Shown here in pieces: positions 1 to 6,592 of a stretch of 11,409 nucleotides of DNA; within the stretch, counting starts at the first letter, position 1, and each line of letters opens with the position of its first letter. The stretch is taken from positions 1 to 11,409 of the forward strand of contig SFWW01000048.1 in NCBI GenBank assembly GCA_004559845.1, written 5' to 3'. The stretch is from a bacterium. Its GTDB lineage: Bacteria; Bacteroidota; Bacteroidia; Bacteroidales; Muribaculaceae. The translations under genes and the position numbers were made by a program. The notes under the pieces were generated by a model. It made no database searches and was not told the origin of the DNA. It saw only the letters and a program-made list of their open reading frames with translations.

Positions 1-1
1 A

Positions 2-172
2 GCTACTAATTCCAAGAGCAGAGGCAAAATTAGCAAACTTTTTCAAATCACGCAAGAGCATTTTGGAAAATCTATGAACCTGGCGCGCATCAAACTGATA
101 ACGTTGTTGCTCAAGTCTCCGGTCAAGTCGCAGAACCATGTCCGTGGTCAGGTACGGCATGATGGAGATTGA
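2..172 (+). pseudogene. Possible transposase N-terminal fragment
   Basis: One frame is open from the left edge to a TGA at 170-172 and contains GKSMNLARIKLITLLLKS (about residues 22-39). This resembles the early part of IS4-like transposases of Bacteroidetes, where a segment of the form NLARIKL...LFxxALCKVQTV follows a short N-terminal region. The similarity fades after about residue 42 and no catalytic region follows, so this would be a decayed remnant rather than a working element. The start, if any, may lie outside the window. The identification rests on recall of a short motif only; it could also be chance coding in a non-coding stretch. Confidence 0.3.
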
Positions 173-389
173 AAGCGTGCTGCAAAGGATTTGCTACAAG
201 GACAAATATCACATCTTTAAATTTTTGTCATGCACTTAAAACAATTTTTTATATCAAATGGATGGGAGTGATTATAGTAAAATAATCACCAATTTGGATT
301 ATTATCTCTATTACAATAATTGATGGAAAATGGAGAAGGCATATAGTGGCAAATCTATTACTTTCTAAGATTCCAATTCAAAATATACA

Positions 390-397
390 TACCTTTG
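390..397 (+). promoter_or_regulatory. Bacteroidetes -7 box match (TACCTTTG)
   Basis: TACCTTTG is an exact match to the Bacteroidetes sigma -7 consensus TAnnTTTG. It lies about 64 bases upstream of the 33-bp tandem repeat on the same strand. I see no good TTTG-type -33 partner at the usual 19-21 bp spacing, so function is uncertain. If used, a transcript would run through the repeat into the hairpin at 674-706. Confidence 0.3.
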
Positions 398-460
398 CAC
401 CCGGCAATTATTTAGTTGTTTTCACAATTTATTAAATATCAATGAAATAACAAAGAAAAA

Positions 461-592
461 ACACATTTTTGTGACGAACTTTGAGGAAAAGTTACACATT
501 TTTGTGACGAACTTTGAAGAAAAGTTACACATTTTTGTGACGAACTTTGAGGGAAAGTTACACATTTTTGTGACGAACTTTGAAGATGATAA
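461..592. repeat. 33-bp tandem repeat, about 3.7 copies
   Basis: Units begin at 461, 494, 527 and 560 with the core ACACATTTTTGTGACGAACT; the last unit diverges after about 583. The period is a multiple of three and both strands are open across it. On the plus strand it reads KLHIFVTNFEE per unit and continues into a tail DDNFITIFYSRW ending at a TAG at 621-623; that frame is open from 369 but has no ATG, GTG or TTG start. On the minus strand a 47-codon frame from an ATG at 565 to a TGA at 422-424 reads KFVTKMCNFSS per unit. Differences between units fall at the GAG/GAA, GAA/GGA/GAT codons of the plus frame. This is either a minisatellite or the remnant or tail of a repeat-containing protein. 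Confidence 0.85.
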
Positions 593-673
593 CTTTATAA
601 CTATTTTCTACAGCCGATGGTAGGTCCTTTATTATATGCCTCCGCCATTTCCCTAACCGGGTATTGGAATGGA

Positions 674-706
674 AAAGCCCTGCCATTGAAAGAATAGCAG
701 GGCTTT
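674..706. terminator. Hairpin, likely intrinsic terminator
   Basis: AAAGCCCTGC (674-683) pairs perfectly with GCAGGGCTTT (697-706) around a 13-base loop. The plus strand continues ATTTTGG and the minus strand ends TTTTCC, so it could terminate in either direction: plus-strand transcripts from the tandem-repeat locus or read-through from leuS on the minus strand. Confidence 0.55.
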
Positions 707-741
707 ATTTTGGGGAAGTGAAAATTTTTTTAATATCTAAT

Positions 742-895
742 TCAAGTTTCGCAAGTAAAAAAGGAATTTACGGATTAAAATCACCGCTTAGCTCATCGCC
801 AAGCAACGGCATTCGTCTTAACTTCTAACGAGCGAAGCGAGTGATAACTTCTTTTAACTTCTTAACTTCCTAATATTAATACTTGCGAAACTTGA
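742..895. mobile_element. MITE-like element, 154 bp
   Basis: TCAAGTTTCGCAAGTA at 742-757 is repeated as its exact reverse complement TACTTGCGAAACTTGA at 880-895. Immediately outside both ends is the same 10-mer AATATCTAAT (732-741 and 896-905) in direct orientation, as expected for a target-site duplication. The 154-bp interior has no convincing reading frame; it carries several TTAACTTC-type repeats. A short non-coding element with perfect terminal inverted repeats and a 10-bp duplication fits a miniature inverted-repeat transposable element mobilised in trans. The insertion lies about 37 bases past the leuS stop codon, between that gene and the hairpin at 674-706. Confidence 0.65.
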
Positions 896-932
896 AATAT
901 CTAATGATAAAAAATAATCTCCTTAGGGCGCA

Positions 933-3653
933 TCACACCACCACATTCACGATTTTGTTGGGCACCACAATCACCTTTTTCGGTTGCTTGCCGGCGAGCC
1001 ATTTTTCGGCGCCGGAGTGGGAGAGGGCGATGCGTTGCACTTCGTCTTTGTCGGTGCCTACCGGCACTTCTATGTTGAAGCGAGGCTTACCGTTAAACAT
1101 CACGGCGTATTTCACGTTGCTTTCTTTGAGGTATTCTTCGTTGAATGCGGGCCAAGTGGCGTCGCACACACTGCCTTCTTCGCCAAGCACGTGCCACAAT
1201 TCTTCGCTAATGTGCGGAGCAAAGGGCGCAAGCACCACGATGAGGTCTTTGAAGATGGCTTTGCTCATGCATTTTTGCGTATAGAGTTCGTTGGCGCAAA
1301 TCATAAAGGCTGCCACCGAGGTGTTGTAGCTGAGCACTTCCACATCTGCCGTCACTTTTTTGATGAGTTTGTGCAGCGATTTCAAATTGTCGGCTGTGGG
1401 GGCATCGTCGGTGAGGCGCATGCGGTCGCCATCCCACACCATGTTCCACAATTTCTTCAAGAAACGGTTCACGCCGTCAATGCCATTAGTATCCCATGGT
1501 TTGCTGGCTTCCACCGGAATGTCGTCGGGATTCACTACGTTGAACATAGATTTCGACATTTTTTCTATCGCCCAGCCACATACGTATTTGCCGTTTTCCA
1601 ACACAAATTCGGCGTCTTTAAATTCCGGACGCCAAGCGCGGAATTTTTCAATATCGAGCACGTCGTTGCTCACGATGTTCACATCCACGTGGATGGGGGT
1701 CACTTCGTAGTCATCTTTGAGGTTAAGACTCACGAAGGTGTTGGTGTCTTTGATGCGATACACGAAATTGCTGCGTCCCTGAATCATACCTTGGTTGAAG
1801 AGCTTTTTGTAGGGCTCGGGTTCGCACACATAACCGTAGTCATAGAGAAATTTATTCCAGAATCGGCTGTAAATCAAGTGACCGGTGGCGTGTTCGGTGC
1901 CGCCCACATAGAGGTCAACCTGACGCCAATATTCGTCGGCTTCTTTGCCCACGAGGGCTTCTTCGTTGTGTGGATCCATATAGCGCAAATAGTAGGCGCT
2001 CGAACCTGCAAAACCGGGCATCGTGCTCAATTCCAAGGGCTGACCGTTGGTGGCTACCCAATTCTTGGCGCGTCCCAATGGCGGTTCGCCGCTTTCGGTG
2101 GGTAAAAATTTATCCACTTCGGGCAATTGCAGCGGCAATTCGCTTTCATCTATCAATTGTGGCTGACCGTCGGCATCGTAATACACGGGGAAGGGCTCGC
2201 CCCAATAGCGTTGGCGACTGAAAATGGCGTCGCGCAGGCGATAGTTTACCTTCACCTTGCCTATGCCTTCGGCTTCAATAAAGGCTTTGGTTTTGGCAAT
2301 GGCTTCTTTCACTTGGAGGCCGTTGAGCTGCAATTTTTCGTTGCTCGAATTAATCATAATGCCGTCTTTGGCATCAAAACTCTCTTCAGTCACGTCGGCA
2401 CCTTCTATCAGGGGCACGATGTGGAGGTTGAAATGCTTGGCAAAGGCATAGTCGCGGCTGTCGTGAGCGGGCACTGCCATAATGGCGCCGGTGCCGTAGC
2501 CGGCAAGCACATAGTCGCTGATGTAGATGGGTATTTCATCACCGGTTACGGGATTCACTGCCCACGAACCGCTCCACACGCCCGACACTTTTTTCTCTAT
2601 CATTCGTTCGCGCTCGGTTTTGTGCTTCACTTCCTCGAGGTAGGTTTCCACGGCTGCCTGTTGCTCGGCTGTGGTCACTTTTGCCACATATTCGCTTTCG
2701 GGAGCGAGCACCATAAAGGTCACACCGAATATGGTGTCGGCTCTCGTGGTGAAGATGAGCATTTGCTCGTTGCTACCCACGATGGGGAAAAGCATTTCGG
2801 CGCCTTCGCTGTAGCCTATCCAATTGCGCTGCGTTTCTTTGATGGAATCGGTCCAATCCAAATTTTCAAGGTCGCGGAGCAAACGACCCGCGTAAGCCGA
2901 CACGCGCAAGCACCATTGGCTCATCATTTTTTGCACCACCGGATAACCGCCGCGCACCGACACGCCTTCGCTCACTTCGTCGTTGGCAAGCACGGTGCCC
3001 AATTTCGGACACCAGTTCACCATCGTGTTGCCGCGGTAGGCGATGCGATAGTCCATCAGCACATTTTCTTTTTCCACCTTGCTCATGGCTTTCCACTGCT
3101 CGGCAGTGAATTCGTTTTTGCCATTGGTGGCGGCATGGCAATTTTGCGTACCGCATTTTTCAAAATGTGCAATGAGTTCGGCGATGGGGCGCGCACTTTC
3201 TTCCTGCGTGTTGTAGTAGCTCTCAAACATTTTCATAAATGCCCATTGCGTCCACTTGTAATATTTAGGGTCGCACGTACGCACTTCGCGGTTCCAATCG
3301 TAGCAAAATCCTATCTTCTCCAATTGCTCACGATAGCGCGCTATGTTTTTCACCGTGGTCACCTCCGGGTGCTGACCGGTTTGGATGGCATACTGCTCGG
3401 CGGGCAATCCATACGCATCGTAGCCCATCGGATGGAGCACATTAAATCCTTTCAATCGCTTGTAGCGAGCAAAAATATCGCTGGCAATGTAGCCCAGCGG
3501 ATGCCCCACATGAAGTCCGGCTCCCGAGGGATAAGGAAACATATCGAGCACATAATATTTGGGTTTGTCGTGATTGATTTCACAGCCATACGTATGGTGG
3601 TCGCGCCACCATTGCTGCCATTTCTTTTCAATTTCGCGAAAATTATATTCCAT
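933..3653 (-). CDS. leuS: Leucyl-tRNA synthetase, with internal deletion
   Basis: Class I aminoacyl-tRNA synthetase that charges tRNA-Leu in the cytoplasm. I chose the ATG at 3653 (MEYNFREIEKKWQ, typical family start) rather than the in-frame ATG at 3695; this gives 906 residues. Visible motifs: PYPSGAGLHVGHPLGY at 40-55 with the HIGH signature HVGH; the CP1 editing domain with TTRADTIFG (302-310) and GTGAIMAVPAHDSRD (387-401), including the specificity aspartate; GGTEHATGHLIYSRFW near 584-599; KMSKS at 698-702. The segment after KMSKS reads NPDDI-PVEASKPWDTNG: the conserved block of the form VEKYGADTLRxYEMFLG that normally sits between them (about 17 residues) is missing, in frame, at about 1517/1518. 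The C-terminal domain is intact, ending VNVVV. Upstream sequence has only a weak AAGAA before the ATG. Identity is certain; activity of this allele is doubtful unless the gap is an assembly error. Confidence 0.93.
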   Translation of the reverse strand: MEYNFREIEKKWQQWWRDHHTYGCEINHDKPKYYVLDMFPYPSGAGLHVGHPLGYIASDIFARYKRLKGFNVLHPMGYDAYGLPAEQYAIQTGQHPEVTTVKNIARYREQLEKIGFCYDWNREVRTCDPKYYKWTQWAFMKMFESYYNTQEESARPIAELIAHFEKCGTQNCHAATNGKNEFTAEQWKAMSKVEKENVLMDYRIAYRGNTMVNWCPKLGTVLANDEVSEGVSVRGGYPVVQKMMSQWCLRVSAYAGRLLRDLENLDWTDSIKETQRNWIGYSEGAEMLFPIVGSNEQMLIFTTRADTIFGVTFMVLAPESEYVAKVTTAEQQAAVETYLEEVKHKTERERMIEKKVSGVWSGSWAVNPVTGDEIPIYISDYVLAGYGTGAIMAVPAHDSRDYAFAKHFNLHIVPLIEGADVTEESFDAKDGIMINSSNEKLQLNGLQVKEAIAKTKAFIEAEGIGKVKVNYRLRDAIFSRQRYWGEPFPVYYDADGQPQLIDESELPLQLPEVDKFLPTESGEPPLGRAKNWVATNGQPLELSTMPGFAGSSAYYLRYMDPHNEEALVGKEADEYWRQVDLYVGGTEHATGHLIYSRFWNKFLYDYGYVCEPEPYKKLFNQGMIQGRSNFVYRIKDTNTFVSLNLKDDYEVTPIHVDVNIVSNDVLDIEKFRAWRPEFKDAEFVLENGKYVCGWAIEKMSKSMFNVVNPDDIPVEASKPWDTNGIDGVNRFLKKLWNMVWDGDRMRLTDDAPTADNLKSLHKLIKKVTADVEVLSYNTSVAAFMICANELYTQKCMSKAIFKDLIVVLAPFAPHISEELWHVLGEEGSVCDATWPAFNEEYLKESNVKYAVMFNGKPRFNIEVPVGTDKDEVQRIALSHSGAEKWLAGKQPKKVIVVPNKIVNVVV

Positions 3654-4246
3654 AGTTTCTTCGTTAAGATATTTTGAATTGTTTTTTATTTTCAATTATT
3701 CCACCCCCCTCTTCCAATGCGCGTACGCACAAAAAAAGCGGAGTTTTCCACATCATTCACAAGCATATCATTATATAATATTCATTTTTTATTTTTTTTA
3801 AAATTGATTTTATGATGATAATGATACGCTGTTAATATCTACAATAACTTTTTTCCAAATTTCTTGCTTTTTAAGTTATTGATGTTTGAAGCAGAGATAT
3901 TAATACATTGTTTACACCCTTTATTTTTGATTTATAGCTGTTTCCAAACTTTATTAACACCCTGTTAACAACTTGCAAAGTTAATAAATTATTGCCACTT
4001 TACCTATTAATTACTGATGAAAACCCTGTTAAAATAGCACGCAACAAAATTTAAAAACTTCATTTGCATTTTTGCCTTCCACGCATTAAGCCCAACTGAT
4101 TTTCAAATGTCAAGCCTTTTGCCCATCTTTTTATCAATAACTTTTTACCCCGTTTTTCACAAGTTATTAACAACCTGTTCACAACATTTCTTTTCCAAAA
4201 CTCGCGGTCACTTGTTGAGACGAAAAAAATTCGTACCTTTGCCGTT
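3654..4246. other. AT-rich divergent intergenic region
   Basis: A 593-base gene-free stretch between the divergent leuS and methyltransferase genes, very AT-rich and with many homopolymer runs. It contains TTATTAACA at 3951-3959 and 4164-4172, and related CCTGTTAA/CCTGTTCA motifs near 3961, 4024 and 4174, plus TGTTAATAT near 3831. A TAnnTTTG match occurs on the minus strand at 3976-3983 (TAACTTTG), about 320 bases from the leuS start and without a clear -33 partner. No convincing reading frame or RNA gene was found. The TTATTAACA motifs resemble relaxed DnaA boxes, but AT-rich sequence makes chance matches likely. Confidence 0.5.
4234..4241 (+). promoter_or_regulatory. Promoter -7 box abutting the trmH-type gene
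   Basis: TACCTTTG matches TAnnTTTG exactly; a TTGTTG at 4212-4217 lies about 17-18 bases upstream as a possible -33 element. The box ends only 5 bases before the ATG at 4247. Bacteroidetes transcription usually begins several bases past this box, so the mRNA would begin at or next to the start codon (leaderless) unless the ATG at 4262 is used. Confidence 0.5.
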
Positions 4247-4774
4247 ATGAAGAAAAAATCGATGCTCGATTTGGAGCGCATTAGCCCCGAAGAATTTAAA
4301 AAAGCAGAAAAAATACCCGTGGTGGTGGTCCTCGACGATGTGCGCAGCGAAATGAACATTGGCAGTGTGATGCGCACCGCCGACGCGTTCGTGATTAGCG
4401 AAATAGCACTCTGCGGCATCACTGCATGCCCACCATCGCCCGAAATACACAAAACTGCTCTCGGTGCGGAAAACACCGTGAAATGGACCTATTATAATAA
4501 TGTGATGGAAGCAGTGGCGCAATTGCGCCACAAAGGTTATAAAATTTGCGCAATCGAACAAGTGCACGGCAGCATAAGTCTTCAACATTTTATTATCAAC
4601 CCTTCTGAAAAGTATGCCATCATTTTTGGTAACGAAGTGAAAGGCGTGGCACAACAAGCAGTCGACGCTGCCGATTGCTGCATCGAAATTCCACAATTGG
4701 GCACCAAACACAGTCTCAACATCGCCAACTCAGCCGCCATTCTCATGTGGCACCTCTTTGCCCAATACCATTAA
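4247..4774 (+). CDS. TrmH/SpoU-family RNA 2'-O-methyltransferase
   Basis: Predicted SPOUT-class enzyme that transfers a methyl group from S-adenosylmethionine to a ribose 2'-OH of tRNA or rRNA; the exact target cannot be read from the sequence. The 175-residue protein has the three family motifs: NIGSVMRTADAF (37-48, with the conserved Asn and Arg), AIIFGNEVKGV (124-134), and IEIPQLGTKHSLNIANSAAI (146-165), which together form the knotted cofactor pocket. HKTALGAE (68-75) is also typical of the short Bacteroidetes form. There is no N-terminal RNA-binding extension, so it is the short single-domain type. The start at 4247 (MKKKSMLDLERIS) aligns with family N-termini; an alternative ATG is at 4262. 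It appears to be transcribed alone from the promoter box just upstream. Confidence 0.88.
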   Translation: MKKKSMLDLERISPEEFKKAEKIPVVVVLDDVRSEMNIGSVMRTADAFVISEIALCGITACPPSPEIHKTALGAENTVKWTYYNNVMEAVAQLRHKGYKICAIEQVHGSISLQHFIINPSEKYAIIFGNEVKGVAQQAVDAADCCIEIPQLGTKHSLNIANSAAILMWHLFAQYH

Positions 4775-5086
4775 TTCCCCACCATCTTTCCCATCTATAG
4801 CCACCAAAGTGCCGGCGGAGATGGCATATTGTGAAAAACTCCATGCAAGCGAGGCGAAGCCACGGGAATGAGCCTCGTAGAGGGTCGGTCGTGACAATAA
4901 TCCACAAATGGAAGGCACCGCCCAATAATCCACCATGTGCAGTAATTATTTCGGCGATAGCCTCCTTTTTTTCTATACCTACACTCCCTCCCCACAAAAA
5001 ATAGTTAATCTCCTGCCACATGGTGCAATTTTGGAAATTTTTTATTAGTTTTGTGAAATTGAATATCCTTTTAATGTAAATTCGCT
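4775..5086. other. Intergenic region with dispersed repeat
   Basis: This 312-base gap after the methyltransferase carries the dispersed repeat copy at 4811-4900 and then about 180 bases before the polyferredoxin gene. TAGTTTTG at 5046-5053 matches the TAnnTTTG -7 box and could drive the polyferredoxin operon with a leader of about 30 bases; a TTTG at 5030-5033 is too close to be a normal -33 element. The minus-strand frames here overlap the repeat and look spurious. Confidence 0.5.
4811..4900. repeat. Dispersed intergenic repeat, copy 1
   Basis: Shares long near-identical blocks with 9691-9805: GGAGATGGC(A/G)TATTGTGAA, then AAAACTCCATGCAAGCGA, GGCGAAGCC, ATGAGCCTCG and AGGGTCGGT(C/T)GTG. Copy 1 lacks about 30 bases present in the middle of copy 2 and has lost the short hairpin at its left end. 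Both copies lie in intergenic DNA on the same strand. Confidence 0.75.
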
Positions 5087-6568
5087 ATGTTGCAAAAAGT
5101 TCGACGTATATTAGCTGCCATCTTCTTCGTGCTACTCACACTGATGCTACTCGATTTCACGGGTGTGCTCTATAAGTTGCTCGGATGGATGGCAAAGGTG
5201 CAATTTTTGCCGGCGGTGCTGGCGCTCAATGTGGTGGTGATTGCGGCTTTACTGTTGCTCACCTTGATTTTCGGCAGAATCTATTGCTCGGTGATTTGTC
5301 CGCTTGGCGTGTTTCAAGATTTAGTGTCGCGCCTGCATGGCAAAACGAAGAAAAACCGTTTCACCTACAGCAAGGCAAAAAATTGGCTTCGCTATCCGGT
5401 GTTGCTCCTTTTTGTGCTGGCGCTGGCGTTGGGCATTGGTGGCATTGTGTCGCTGCTTTCGCCTTACGGTACCTATGGAAGTATGATGCAAAATTTGATA
5501 CAGCCGCTCTACATTTGGTGCAACAATGCTTTGGAAAATGTGGTGGCTTCGTGGGGCAGTTATGCGCTCTACGATAGAGAGGTGTGGATCAAGAGTCTGC
5601 CGGTGTTCCTCACCACCATTGCCCTTACTTTGGCGATAGTGGTGCTGGCGTGGCGCGGCGGTCGCACCTATTGCAACACCATTTGCCCGGTGGGCACGGT
5701 GCTGGGCTTTGTGGCTCGCTTTTCGTGGCTGAAGGTGCATTTCGTGGCTGATAAATGCAAGAATTGCAGTCTTTGCACCAAAAATTGCAAGGCTTCGTGC
5801 ATCGACTACAAACAGCAAACCGTAGACTATTCGCGCTGTGTGGCGTGTGGCAATTGTATCTCGAAGTGCCACTTTGGCGCGCTCTCCTACGGCCACCCTC
5901 CTAAGGCGAATAAAGCGAAAAATACTCCTGCCGAAGGTGCCGACTCCACACGACGCGCTATCCTGACGGGCGCTGCCATAGTGGGTGCCGAGGTGGCTTT
6001 GGCGCAGGTGAAAAAGGTGGATGGCGGCATGACGGTGATTGCCGACCGCATCACGCCCAACCGACGCGTGTTTCCCACCCCTCCCGGCTCGCTCAGTGTG
6101 GAAAATATGCGCAGGCGATGCGTAGGTTGCCAATTGTGCATTTCCAAATGCCCCAACCAAGTGCTGCGCCCATCGTCTTCCTTGGAGCGCTTCATGCAAC
6201 CTGAAATGAATTTCGACAAAGGTTTTTGCCGTCCCGATTGCCATCGATGCTCAAAGGTGTGTCCCTCAGGTGCCATTCAGCCCATTAGCAAGGCGGATAA
6301 GTCGAGCACACAAATCGGACATGCCGTGTGGCGCAAATCCTACTGTGTGGTGCTTACCGATGGCGTGGATTGTGGCAATTGCGCACGCCATTGTCCTGCC
6401 GGTGCCATCCAAATGGTGCCATCCAATCCTAACGACGACACTTCGCCCGAAATTCCGGTGGTGAACACCGAAAAATGCATCGGATGCGGCTCCTGCGAAT
6501 ATGTGTGTCCGGCGCGACCCCACGCGGCTATCTATGTGGAAGGAAACGAAGTGCACAAAACCATTTAA
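5087..6568 (+). CDS. NapH-NapG-like membrane polyferredoxin
   Basis: Predicted inner-membrane iron-sulfur electron-transfer protein of 493 residues. The N-terminal half resembles NapH/MauN: hydrophobic segments near 7-26, 41-62, 101-122 and 168-188, two CxxxCP loops (GRIYCSVICPLG with C67/C71; GRTYCNTICPVG with C196/C200), and a two-cluster ferredoxin region (C224, C227, C230, C234; C251, C254, C257, C261). A spacer at 268-287 leads to STRRAILTGAAIVGAEVALA (287-306), which looks like a Tat signal in mid-chain. The C-terminal half resembles NapG/MauM, with motifs at C345-C355, C381-C392, C429-C436 and C464-C474, giving about six predicted [4Fe-4S] clusters in total. It ends 24 bases before the aldo/keto reductase and is likely co-transcribed. 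NapG/NapH normally pass quinol electrons to periplasmic nitrate reductase; no nap genes are visible here, so the real partner is probably the next gene. Donor and direction of electron flow are inferred. Confidence 0.88.
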   Translation: MLQKVRRILAAIFFVLLTLMLLDFTGVLYKLLGWMAKVQFLPAVLALNVVVIAALLLLTLIFGRIYCSVICPLGVFQDLVSRLHGKTKKNRFTYSKAKNWLRYPVLLLFVLALALGIGGIVSLLSPYGTYGSMMQNLIQPLYIWCNNALENVVASWGSYALYDREVWIKSLPVFLTTIALTLAIVVLAWRGGRTYCNTICPVGTVLGFVARFSWLKVHFVADKCKNCSLCTKNCKASCIDYKQQTVDYSRCVACGNCISKCHFGALSYGHPPKANKAKNTPAEGADSTRRAILTGAAIVGAEVALAQVKKVDGGMTVIADRITPNRRVFPTPPGSLSVENMRRRCVGCQLCISKCPNQVLRPSSSLERFMQPEMNFDKGFCRPDCHRCSKVCPSGAIQPISKADKSSTQIGHAVWRKSYCVVLTDGVDCGNCARHCPAGAIQMVPSNPNDDTSPEIPVVNTEKCIGCGSCEYVCPARPHAAIYVEGNEVHKTI

Positions 6569-6592
6569 TCCCCCCAAAAAAAATTTACTACG

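Noticed and set aside
268..289. Short inverted repeat GTGATTA...TAATCAC
   Set aside because: Only 7 bp of AT-rich stem with an 8-base loop and no T tract; expected by chance in this AT-rich stretch.
461..592. CRISPR array interpretation of the 33-bp repeats
   Set aside because: The units are directly tandem with no unique spacers between them, and no cas genes are present.
984..2105. Long plus-strand reading frames across 883-3677 opposite leuS
   Set aside because: They are antisense shadows of leuS, with His/Phe-rich, low-complexity translations and no recognisable domains; the minus frame carries all synthetase motifs.
3976..3983. Promoter of leuS at TAACTTTG (minus strand)
   Set aside because: The box matches TAnnTTTG but is about 320 bases from the start and has no -33 partner, so I did not list it as a separate promoter.
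4743..5021. Overlapping minus-strand frames of 66-92 codons between the methyltransferase and the polyferredoxin
   Set aside because: They overlap the dispersed repeat, several compete for the same bases, and none has a convincing domain or start context.
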